DNA of 47,866 bases from Clostridium sp. CAG:967 (lineage in GTDB: Bacteria > Cyanobacteriota > Vampirovibrionia > Gastranaerophilales > Gastranaerophilaceae). Positions 41,536 to 47,866 of the stretch are shown piece by piece. The stretch covers positions 138,191-186,056 of the forward strand of contig HF991484.1 in assembly GCA_000433095.1 (NCBI GenBank). The letters are read 5' to 3'. The first letter of the stretch is position 1; each line of letters opens with the position of its first letter. The notes under the pieces are model-generated. The model was given only the letters and a program-made list of their open reading frames with translations. It made no database searches and had not been told where the DNA came from. The translations under genes were made by a program, and so were the position numbers.

Positions 41536-42716
41536 TAAAATCTGTTCCTTATTTTCTTAATTCTTTTCTTAGATATATTTAAAAGTATTCCTACCATAAT
41601 TAAAGAAACGATTAAAGAAGAACCTCCGTAACTGATAAACGGAAGCGGAACCCCCGTAGTCGGCAGGAATGAGCTTGCAACACTCATGTTCATAAATGCC
41701 TGAAAAACAATTGAGAATGTTATTCCGACAGCCAGAAGTTTCCCGTACATATCAGGGCATCTTGCAGCGATTAAAAATCCTCGCTGCATAAATGTAAAGA
41801 ATAATCCGATTACAAGTACGCATCCCACAAAACCTAGTTCTTCAGCAATGATTGCAAAAATAAAGTCCGTATGGCATTCAGGAAGGTATGACAATTTTTG
41901 AATAGAACCGCCGTAACCGACTCCGCTAAACCCGCCTGATGCAAAAGCGATTAGTGATTGTATAATATTATAACCTGCACCGAGAGGATCCAGTTCCGGA
42001 TGACGCCAGGTTTTTATACGCTGCAACTGGTACGGTTTAATAATTGTAGTCAAACCGATTACAACAGTAGCAAACATTGTTCCCACACAGCTCAAAAACA
42101 GTTTCATAGAACCGCCCGCCGCCATATACATTACAACAGTTGTCATTCCAAGCAAAATTACCATAGAAAGGTTAGGCTGGATAAATATTAACCCTGCCAT
42201 TGCTATAATAGGAAAAAATGCCCATACCCATTTATTCTGGTCAAACAGATTTGCATCTTTTCTAAAAGCATTTGCAAGCAAAAGCACAACAGCAGGTTTT
42301 GCAAACTCAGACGGCTGCAATTGGAAACCTGCAAGGTTAATCCACCTTTTTGCTCCGTTTACGGTAACCCCTAAAGGTGTAAAATCTACCAAAAATAAAG
42401 CTATAAGAATTGATGCCATTATTATAACATTCCAGTCCGCAAGCTTTTTATAATCATAATTCATAAAGAATTTCAGACCGACAAAACCCACAACAAAACA
42501 GATTAACTGTTTAAATAAAAATTGTGCCGGATTACCGCCCTCATCCAAACACTTTGGTGCGGTTGCTGAAAATATAGCCAAAAATCCGATTATTACAAGG
42601 AAAGCAACTACAATTAACAGTGTCTTATCAGGAGAAGAAATTATAACACTCTGGATTGCATGTTCATCTCTTAAATTTCGATGTTCCCGTTCTCTATTTA
42701 ATCTTTGATAAGACAT
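41535..42716 (-). CDS. ftsW: Lipid II polymerase/division protein FtsW
   Basis: This is a SEDS-family glycosyltransferase with about ten membrane helices. Family motifs are NGAKRWINLAGFQLQPSEFAKPAVVLLLA, HTDFIFAIIAEELGFVG and GVPLPFISYGGSSL. The position between murD and murG indicates FtsW more than RodA. The chosen ATG at 42716 gives 393 residues and starts MSYQRLNRER after AAGGA; a longer frame from 42773 lies inside murD. The N-terminal 45 residues are charged and cytosolic. Confidence 0.93.
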   Translation of the reverse strand: MSYQRLNREREHRNLRDEHAIQSVIISSPDKTLLIVVAFLVIIGFLAIFSATAPKCLDEGGNPAQFLFKQLICFVVGFVGLKFFMNYDYKKLADWNVIIMASILIALFLVDFTPLGVTVNGAKRWINLAGFQLQPSEFAKPAVVLLLANAFRKDANLFDQNKWVWAFFPIIAMAGLIFIQPNLSMVILLGMTTVVMYMAAGGSMKLFLSCVGTMFATVVIGLTTIIKPYQLQRIKTWRHPELDPLGAGYNIIQSLIAFASGGFSGVGYGGSIQKLSYLPECHTDFIFAIIAEELGFVGCVLVIGLFFTFMQRGFLIAARCPDMYGKLLAVGITFSIVFQAFMNMSVASSFLPTTGVPLPFISYGGSSLIVSLIMVGILLNISKKRIKKIRNRF

Positions 42717-44058
42717 ATTCCTTGAATACCCTTCCTCTTTCCTCGTATCCGCTATACATATCAAAGCTTGCACAAGCCGGTGATAATAAGACTACATCAG
42801 GGTTTAATTCTATTGATTTGTCAATAGCCTGTTCCATAGTGTCTTCTCTTATTATGTTCTCAAAACCGTTTTTCTTCAAATTCTCATCAAATCTTTCTGC
42901 AGCTTCTCCGATTAAAATAACTGTTTTAATATGTTTGTTGATTGCTTGACAGAATTCTGTCAAGTCTGTATTTTTATCTCTGCCGCCTGCAATTAGAACT
43001 ACATCACAATTATTAAAAGAATTTATTGCAACAAGGCTTGCTTCAGGATTTGTTGCCTTTGAATCGTTATAAAAAACAGTCTTTTCATTTTGTGCAAATT
43101 TTTCCAGTCTGTGTTCGGGAACTTTAAATGACATTATTGCTTCTCTGATTTTATCGTTAGACACACCTTCAAGCTTGGCAACAATCAAAGAACACATAAC
43201 GTTTTGATAATTATGCTCCCCTATTAATGGGCAATCTGTGATTGTGATAATTTCTTCTTCTTTGCCGTTACGTTTAAAGTAAATAATCCCATCTTTTACA
43301 TAACTGCAATTTTCACCAATATCACCAGCAAACAAAAATACAGTGCCGCTGCATTCTTTTGAAAATTCCAGCAATTTTTCATCTTTTGCGTTTAAAACTG
43401 AAAATGCAGGTGCCTGTGGAGTTTTAAAAATCTTAGCCTTGGCATTAAAATAATTTTCCAGACCTTCATGCCAGTCGATATGGTCAGGCGTAAAGTTAGT
43501 CCATACTGCAATCTGCCCCCTGAATGCATTACTGTATTCAAGCTGGAAAGAACTGCACTCGCAAACCATAAAATCAATATCTTCTTCAAGCAAATCACAA
43601 GGCGGAACTCCATAATTACCGCAAGGCTCAGCTTTATATTCAGAAGATAAAATATGAGCAGTCAAAGCTGTTGTAGTTGTTTTCCCGTTTGTCCCCGTAA
43701 TTGCAATAAAAGGTACCTGTGTTTGTGTATAAGCAAGTTCTATCTCTGAAATTACCTTAACTTTTGCATCCTTTAATTTTTGCATAATCTCTGACCTTGG
43801 AGGAATTCCGGGACTTGTAACAGCTATATAAGCATCTTTTATAAATTCATCACTGTGACCGCCCGTTTCAACATTAATACCAAGCTGTTTAAGTTCGGCA
43901 ATTTTTTCAGCATCATCAGGTTTTTCTGCTCTAAACTCGGTTAAATAAACATCAGCTCCTGCACGGTTCAAATACTTAGCAGCAGATATGCCGCTTTTGG
44001 AAAGTCCTAAAACCAATACTTTTTTATCAAATAATTTTAAACTTGGACAAGATTTCAT
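42694..44058 (-). CDS. murD: UDP-MurNAc-L-Ala:D-Glu ligase
   Basis: MurD adds D-glutamate to UDP-MurNAc-alanine. The P-loop is ITGTNGKTTTTAL (about residues 120-132). FYNDSKATNPEASLVAI and LIAGGRDKNTDL are the conserved C-terminal motifs. The N-terminal VLGLSKSGISAAKYL binds the UDP part. The 454 residues are normal. It overlaps mraY by one base and ftsW by 23. Confidence 0.96.
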   Translation of the reverse strand: MKSCPSLKLFDKKVLVLGLSKSGISAAKYLNRAGADVYLTEFRAEKPDDAEKIAELKQLGINVETGGHSDEFIKDAYIAVTSPGIPPRSEIMQKLKDAKVKVISEIELAYTQTQVPFIAITGTNGKTTTTALTAHILSSEYKAEPCGNYGVPPCDLLEEDIDFMVCECSSFQLEYSNAFRGQIAVWTNFTPDHIDWHEGLENYFNAKAKIFKTPQAPAFSVLNAKDEKLLEFSKECSGTVFLFAGDIGENCSYVKDGIIYFKRNGKEEEIITITDCPLIGEHNYQNVMCSLIVAKLEGVSNDKIREAIMSFKVPEHRLEKFAQNEKTVFYNDSKATNPEASLVAINSFNNCDVVLIAGGRDKNTDLTEFCQAINKHIKTVILIGEAAERFDENLKKNGFENIIREDTMEQAIDKSIELNPDVVLLSPACASFDMYSGYEERGRVFKEYVLSKIK

Positions 44059-45038
44059 CAGATAATACCTCTACCGCTTAAGAAAAACAATAAAACAGCC
44101 AGCCCCGACAATATAGCAGAAGTAATTGCAAACACAGTTACGACTTTCTTCTCTGACCATTCACACAACTCAAAATGATGGTGAACAGGCGACATTTTAA
44201 ATACTCTTTTACCTGTTGTTTTAAAACTTATAACCTGAATAATTACCGATAAAGTTTCCATAACAAACACGCCTGCTATAAGAATTAAAAGAATTTCAAA
44301 TTTACCCAGCACAGCAATTGTTCCAAGCAAACCGCCGATTGCAAGCGAGCCTGTATCGCCCATAAACACCTGAGCTTTAGGTTTGTTATATTTAAGAAAT
44401 CCGGTCAATGCACCTGCCACAACAGCAGAAATAATAGCAGCTTCGGCAGATCCTGTAAACAAACAAATTATTGCGCACGCTGCAAAAGCAAAAATACCTG
44501 TTGATGCAGCCAGACCGTCAAGCCCGTCAGTTAAATTATAAGCGTTAGATGCACCTGTTATTACAAATACCGCAAATATCGGATACAGCCAGCCGAGATG
44601 CAATACGTAATGCCCCACGGATAAATCACCTGCACCTGTTTTTGACATCATCAAATATAAAATAGGAAGCATTGCAATTGCAATCTGTCTTAACAGTTTA
44701 CCTCTTGCAGTCAAACCGTCATTTCCTTTTCCTTTAATTTTAATATAATCATCCTGAAAGCCTGCAAATGTATAAAACAAGAGGGTTAAAAGAATAATAA
44801 ATGCTTCCGTTGTCAGTCTTTGAGCTAATGCAAGGACAATAATAGAAGCTAAAATAATTGCTGCAATAATAAAGACACCGCCTGTGGTAGGGGTTCCCTG
44901 CTTTTGCGCATGTGCTTCGGGGGCACAGTCTTTAACATATTGCCCGATCATTTTTTTCTTTAAAAAATCTATATATGGTACACCGAATAGCAAACATAAT
45001 ATCATACCTAACAAAAATGCAACTGCAAGCATTATCAT
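44058..45038 (-). CDS. mraY: Phospho-MurNAc-pentapeptide transferase
   Basis: MraY transfers phospho-MurNAc-pentapeptide to undecaprenyl phosphate, making lipid I. It is a ten-helix membrane protein with GTPTTGG near residue 50, FQDDYIKIKGKGNDGLTARGKLL, NLTDGLDGLAAS, FMGDTGSLAIGGLLG and the C-terminal SPVHHHFEL. The 326 residues are normal. It lies three bases from murF. Confidence 0.97.
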   Translation of the reverse strand: MIMLAVAFLLGMILCLLFGVPYIDFLKKKMIGQYVKDCAPEAHAQKQGTPTTGGVFIIAAIILASIIVLALAQRLTTEAFIILLTLLFYTFAGFQDDYIKIKGKGNDGLTARGKLLRQIAIAMLPILYLMMSKTGAGDLSVGHYVLHLGWLYPIFAVFVITGASNAYNLTDGLDGLAASTGIFAFAACAIICLFTGSAEAAIISAVVAGALTGFLKYNKPKAQVFMGDTGSLAIGGLLGTIAVLGKFEILLILIAGVFVMETLSVIIQVISFKTTGKRVFKMSPVHHHFELCEWSEKKVVTVFAITSAILSGLAVLLFFLSGRGII

Positions 45039-45041
45039 TTT

Positions 45042-46370
45042 TTATCCCCTTTTTATTAACTTCAAGTTTTCAATTATCTCTTCAAACTTCATTGCTCGTG
45101 AAGCCTTTAAAAATATTGTATTACCGACATCAAGATTATCAAGAATGTAACGAGATGTTTCATCATTATTTTTAAAACTGTAAACTTCTAAACCTGCTTT
45201 TTTTAATTCATCACCGATATTTTCTGCCAGTGAACCTACAGTAATAAAAACAGCTTTATTTTTATTTTCAGCTTCTTTTTGCGCCAAATATCTGCCGACT
45301 TCCCTGTGAAGTTCAATTTCGTTATCACCGAGTTCACCCATATCACCGAGTATAACAACAGGTTTTTCATACAAATCCAGAAACGTTGAAACAGAAGCTT
45401 TCATAGATTCGGGGTTAGCATTATAGCTGTCATTTATTACATTAAAACCACGAATTTTTTCTGCTTCCCAGCGTTTTTCAATCGGGTGATACGATGCAAG
45501 TCCTTTTCTGATTTCTTCATAAGACATCCCCAGTTTATACCCGATTTCTATTGCCGACATTGAATTTTCAATATTATAATCGCCTTCTACATTTAGTTCA
45601 TATTCTCTGTCTTTATAAATAAACCTGGAATAGCCTTTTTTTCTTTCCAGAACTTTAACATTATCTATAGAGTAAAATATCTTTTCACCGTTAAATTGGG
45701 TAAATTTTCTTAAACGCTCACAGTCGTTTGCTATTAAAGTTTTTTTCAATGCCTTTGTAATCTCGCATTTTGCAATTGCAATATTATCAAGACTTCCCAA
45801 ACGTCCAATGTGAGCCGAACCGGCATTTGTTATGATTGCATAATCAGGTTCCGCATAAGTTGATAAAAGTTCAATTTCGCCCAAACCTCTCATTCCCATT
45901 TCAACAATCAGCACCTGTGTATCTTCACTCATTTGAGTAATTGTCTGGCACAACCCGATTTCATTATTGTGATTTGAAAATGTTTTTTGTGTTTTAAATT
46001 TTTCGGAAACTACCGAATAAACCATTTCTTTTGTGGTAGTTTTACCGGAACTTCCTGTAATAGCAATTGTTATAGGGTTAAACTTTCTTCTTACAAACCT
46101 TGCTAGAGAAAGATAAGCTTTTAACGTATCATCAACTTTAAAAACCAGATTGCAAGGCTTTTTATTATCTGTTACAAAGCATCCTGCCGCACCTGCTTCT
46201 ACTGCTTTAGAGCAAAATTTTTCACCGTCAAAATTAGCTCCCTTTAACGGAAGATACAAATCACCTTTTTTAATAGTTCTTGTATCTGTAGATATTTCAA
46301 AGCTTCCCTCTTTTTCCCCTGATTGAAGCGCATTTGTTGCAATTCTTATATCTTCTGACGTAAATTTCAT
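45042..46370 (-). CDS. murF: UDP-MurNAc-tripeptide:D-Ala-D-Ala ligase
   Basis: MurF completes the pentapeptide precursor. ISTDTRTIKKGDLYLPLKG is the N-terminal UDP-binding motif. The P-loop is ITGSSGKTTTKEM, with ALVEMGMRG-type LIVEMGMRGLGEI and NDSYNANPESMKASV. The ATG at 46370 gives 442 residues; an upstream frame to 46451 adds a Cys-rich tail unlike the family. It is the first gene of the murF-mraY-murD-ftsW-murG-folC unit. murE, murC and murB are not in the window. Confidence 0.95.
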   Translation of the reverse strand: MKFTSEDIRIATNALQSGEKEGSFEISTDTRTIKKGDLYLPLKGANFDGEKFCSKAVEAGAAGCFVTDNKKPCNLVFKVDDTLKAYLSLARFVRRKFNPITIAITGSSGKTTTKEMVYSVVSEKFKTQKTFSNHNNEIGLCQTITQMSEDTQVLIVEMGMRGLGEIELLSTYAEPDYAIITNAGSAHIGRLGSLDNIAIAKCEITKALKKTLIANDCERLRKFTQFNGEKIFYSIDNVKVLERKKGYSRFIYKDREYELNVEGDYNIENSMSAIEIGYKLGMSYEEIRKGLASYHPIEKRWEAEKIRGFNVINDSYNANPESMKASVSTFLDLYEKPVVILGDMGELGDNEIELHREVGRYLAQKEAENKNKAVFITVGSLAENIGDELKKAGLEVYSFKNNDETSRYILDNLDVGNTIFLKASRAMKFEEIIENLKLIKRG

Positions 46371-46473
46371 CTTATTACAACCCTGTTCCCGCAAGTTTCC
46401 CTCATATCTTCCTTTAGTAATTTTACCGCAAACAAAAACAGTAGAACACAAAGTTAATAAATGTTAATAGTAC

Positions 46474-46620
46474 TTGACATGATTGCTTTAGCAGGTGATA
46501 ATAACTTTACGTATTAGTATGCGGTAACTCGTTATATAATTTTTCAAAAGCTTTTAAAGCGAAGGCAGCTGCAACCCCGTAAGCTGTATTGAAAAAACGA
46601 AACCCAAAAGAAAGGAAAAG
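46474..46620 (+). promoter_or_regulatory. rplU promoter and long leader
   Basis: TTGACA (46474-46479) and GATAAT (46497-46502) are 17 bases apart. The leader of about 115 bases contains AAAAGCTTTT and the arms CAGCT and AGCTG near 46567-46587. Leaders of rplU are regulatory in several phyla, but I cannot match this one to a known class. Confidence 0.5.
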
Positions 46621-46624
46621 ACAA

Positions 46625-46978
46625 ATGTTCGCAATTGTAGAAACAGGCGGAAAACAGTATCAAGTAGAAGAAGGCCGTTACGTTGATGTTGAATTATTAG
46701 ACGGCGAAAAAGATGCAAAAATTATTTTTGACAAAATCGTTATGATAGCTAACGGTAAAAAATCTAAAGTAGGTCAGCCTTATGTTACAGGCGCATCTGC
46801 TGAAGGTGTAATCGTTAAACATGACAAAGATAAAAAAATTATTGTTTACAAACAAAGACCTAAAAAAGGCTACAGAAAAAAACAAGGTCACAGACAAGGC
46901 TTCACAAGAGTTATGATTTCTAAAATCAGAACTTCTGCTCAAAAGAAAGCTGAAACTGCTGAAACAACTGAAGCATAA
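46625..46978 (+). CDS. rplU: 50S ribosomal protein L21
   Basis: The 117-residue protein starts MFAIVETGGKQYQVEEGRYVDVE and has the basic KQRPKKGYRKKQGHRQGFT motif near residue 80, both typical of L21. ATG at 46625 follows GAAAGGAAAAG; an in-frame ATG at 46589 would add a 12-residue basic tail not found in L21. The C-terminus has a short Ala/Glu/Thr extension. rpmA follows after 35 bases. Confidence 0.96.
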   Translation: MFAIVETGGKQYQVEEGRYVDVELLDGEKDAKIIFDKIVMIANGKKSKVGQPYVTGASAEGVIVKHDKDKKIIVYKQRPKKGYRKKQGHRQGFTRVMISKIRTSAQKKAETAETTEA

Positions 46979-47013
46979 AAACTGGTAAGTAAAAAATATA
47001 GGAGAATATAAAA

Positions 47014-47268
47014 ATGGCACATAAGAAAGGTATGGGATCAACCCGTAACGGACGTGACTCCGAAGCGAAGCGTTTAGGCGTTAAGAAATTCGGCGGCGAA
47101 ATCGTTAAAGCCGGTAATATCATCGTTCGCCAGAGAGGAACAAAAGTTCATCCAGGCAATAACGTTGGTATCGGTTCTGATGATACATTATTTGCTTTGA
47201 TTGACGGACAAGTTAAATTCGAAGCTCACAGACGTGACAGAAAACAAGTTAGCGTTTACGCTGTGTAA
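47014..47268 (+). CDS. rpmA: 50S ribosomal protein L27
   Basis: L27 reaches the peptidyl-transferase centre. The 84-residue product is complete: MAHKKGMGSTRNGRDSEAKR at the start and VKAGNIIVRQRGTKVHPG in the core. It begins directly with the conserved AHKK sequence, so it lacks the cleaved N-terminal extension of Firmicutes L27. TAGGAGA precedes the ATG. Confidence 0.97.
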   Translation: MAHKKGMGSTRNGRDSEAKRLGVKKFGGEIVKAGNIIVRQRGTKVHPGNNVGIGSDDTLFALIDGQVKFEAHRRDRKQVSVYAV

Positions 47269-47285
47269 TTTAATTTAAACAAACA

Positions 47286-47320
47286 AAAAAAAGCTCTCTT
47301 AAATTAAGAGAGCTTTTTTT
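47286..47320. terminator. Bidirectional intrinsic terminator after rpmA
   Basis: A long stem of up to 17 bp, AAAAAAAGCTCTCTTAA and its complement ending in seven T, with a minimal loop. It serves rplU-rpmA and the convergent prepilin. Confidence 0.92.
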
Positions 47321-47325
47321 CTATG

Positions 47326-47866
47326 TTAGTATGTCATTTCCCAGTTGTCATTAAGAATTTTTCCAAAACAACCCGTAGTTTTAGAAGAATCAGATGCACA
47401 AATATTAGTATATAATTTTTCTCTGTCTTCTCTTGATATAGGAATACTTACTTCAAGTAATTCACCGTCATCATCTGTTAATCCGTCATCAGTATCATCT
47501 ATTACTCCGTTATTATACAAACATAATATAAAGAAATCTCGACCAATAATATTCGGTCCTTTTTGTCCGTTTATATCAACAGCTACAGATAAAATCCTGT
47601 TACCACTGTTGCCGCCGTTAAAATACGGGCGTATAGCCGCACCGCTTGCCAGTATAAATGATTTACAATCAGCCTCAAAAAAAGCAGCAGATCCGGACAT
47701 CTTTTTATAAGAACTTGCAAAACATGGCGTTTCTGCTTTATCACAAGTAGATACAACTTTAAAATACGAATTTATAAAATTGTTAACTTCAGCAACTGAA
47801 GTTAAGCCTGCCTCTTTTAAATTAATAGCATTTTTATCATTCTGGTATCTTAACGCTGCTTGAGAT
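47326..47866 (-). CDS. Prepilin-type protein, 5' end outside window
   Basis: The frame is open to the right edge and lacks the start and the N-terminal helix. The visible part reads SQAALRYQNDKNAINLKEAG at the edge, then FKVVSTCDKAETPCFASSYKK, LASGAAIRPYF, DINGQKGPNIIGRDFF and GCFGKILNDNWEMTY. These correspond block by block to the prepilins at 32711 and 36837. An Asp/Glu-rich insert (about 47440-47510) is specific to this copy. The window ends just where the shared 5' cassette would begin, so it may also carry a poly-G tract. Confidence 0.85.
   Translation of the reverse strand, partial: SQAALRYQNDKNAINLKEAGLTSVAEVNNFINSYFKVVSTCDKAETPCFASSYKKMSGSAAFFEADCKSFILASGAAIRPYFNGGNSGNRILSVAVDINGQKGPNIIGRDFFILCLYNNGVIDDTDDGLTDDDGELLEVSIPISREDREKLYTNICASDSSKTTGCFGKILNDNWEMTY

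Noticed and set aside
1..47866. CRISPR arrays, insertion sequences, prophage or integrase genes
   Set aside because: No regularly spaced repeats, transposase or integrase sequences were seen; tRNA-flanking partial copies are not typical att duplications because they match the 5' and not the 3' half.

Overview
The window is an A+T-rich chromosomal segment of a Gram-negative-type bacterium. It most resembles the non-photosynthetic cyanobacterial lineage Vampirovibrionia/Melainabacteria, order Gastranaerophilales. The pointers are a Ycf23/DUF561 gene (otherwise typical of cyanobacteria and algal plastids), a YidC with a long extra-membrane insertion, five scattered prepilin-like genes with the FTLAEVL(I/V)TLGIIG helix, an MsbA-type exporter and an MlaE permease (outer-membrane biology), and no photosynthesis genes. 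The assignment rests on recognised families, not on a phylogeny.

Layout. 1-680: a prepilin cut by the left edge. 681-2603 (minus): rplS-ylqF-rnhB. 2752-3220: a 50-codon ORF, a promoter, a tRNA-Leu and an odd structured copy of its 5' half. 3219-8253: ugd, an msbA-like exporter with a small partner gene, and a TPR protein. 8323-10906: a KdpDE-like two-component pair without kdpFABC. 11085-13360: a membrane protein and two Cys-His (CHAP/NlpC-like) proteins. 13335-15211: coaE, an RsuA-family pseudouridine synthase, a YbgC thioesterase and rubredoxin. 15319-17737: two HExxH proteins flanking tRNA-Pro. 17884-23338: yidC-queA, an XRE regulator divergent from a prepilin, an AGCS symporter and a family-4 UDG. 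23372-25896: lineage-type hypothetical proteins and a DUF167 protein. 25973-32682: relA/spoT, a hybrid-like kinase, a CheY-like regulator and a degenerate GspE/PilB-like protein. 32711-37558: prepilin, mlaE, ilvE, an HtrA-like protease, ycf23 and a prepilin. 37703-46370: a glycosyltransferase, then the cell-wall cluster murF-mraY-murD-ftsW-murG-folC (minus). 46625-47268: rplU-rpmA. 47326-end: a prepilin cut by the right edge.

The most unusual signals are three. (1) Three poly-G tracts of 9-10 bases each sit near the 5' end of a coding region: one zincin-like gene and two prepilin genes. Each is followed by nearly the same 16 bases (CA, two variable bases, CTAAAAGCT, one variable base, CT). 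In two loci the natural start codon, ribosome-binding site and promoter are all present, but the tract length puts the body of the gene out of frame. A change to 8 or 11 G would restore it in both. This looks like a portable phase-variation module shared by unrelated surface or secreted proteins. (2) Upstream of both tRNA genes lies a partial copy of that tRNA's own 5' half, with the same hairpin inserted in the D-arm. The two hairpin stems differ by compensatory base changes. (3) Three genes (both Cys-His proteins and the phase-variable zincin), and less exactly a fourth, share a promoter-like element GCAATTTTT-N14-TTTATA at a fixed distance of 30-31 bases from the start codon.

No CRISPR array, insertion sequence, prophage or rRNA was found.
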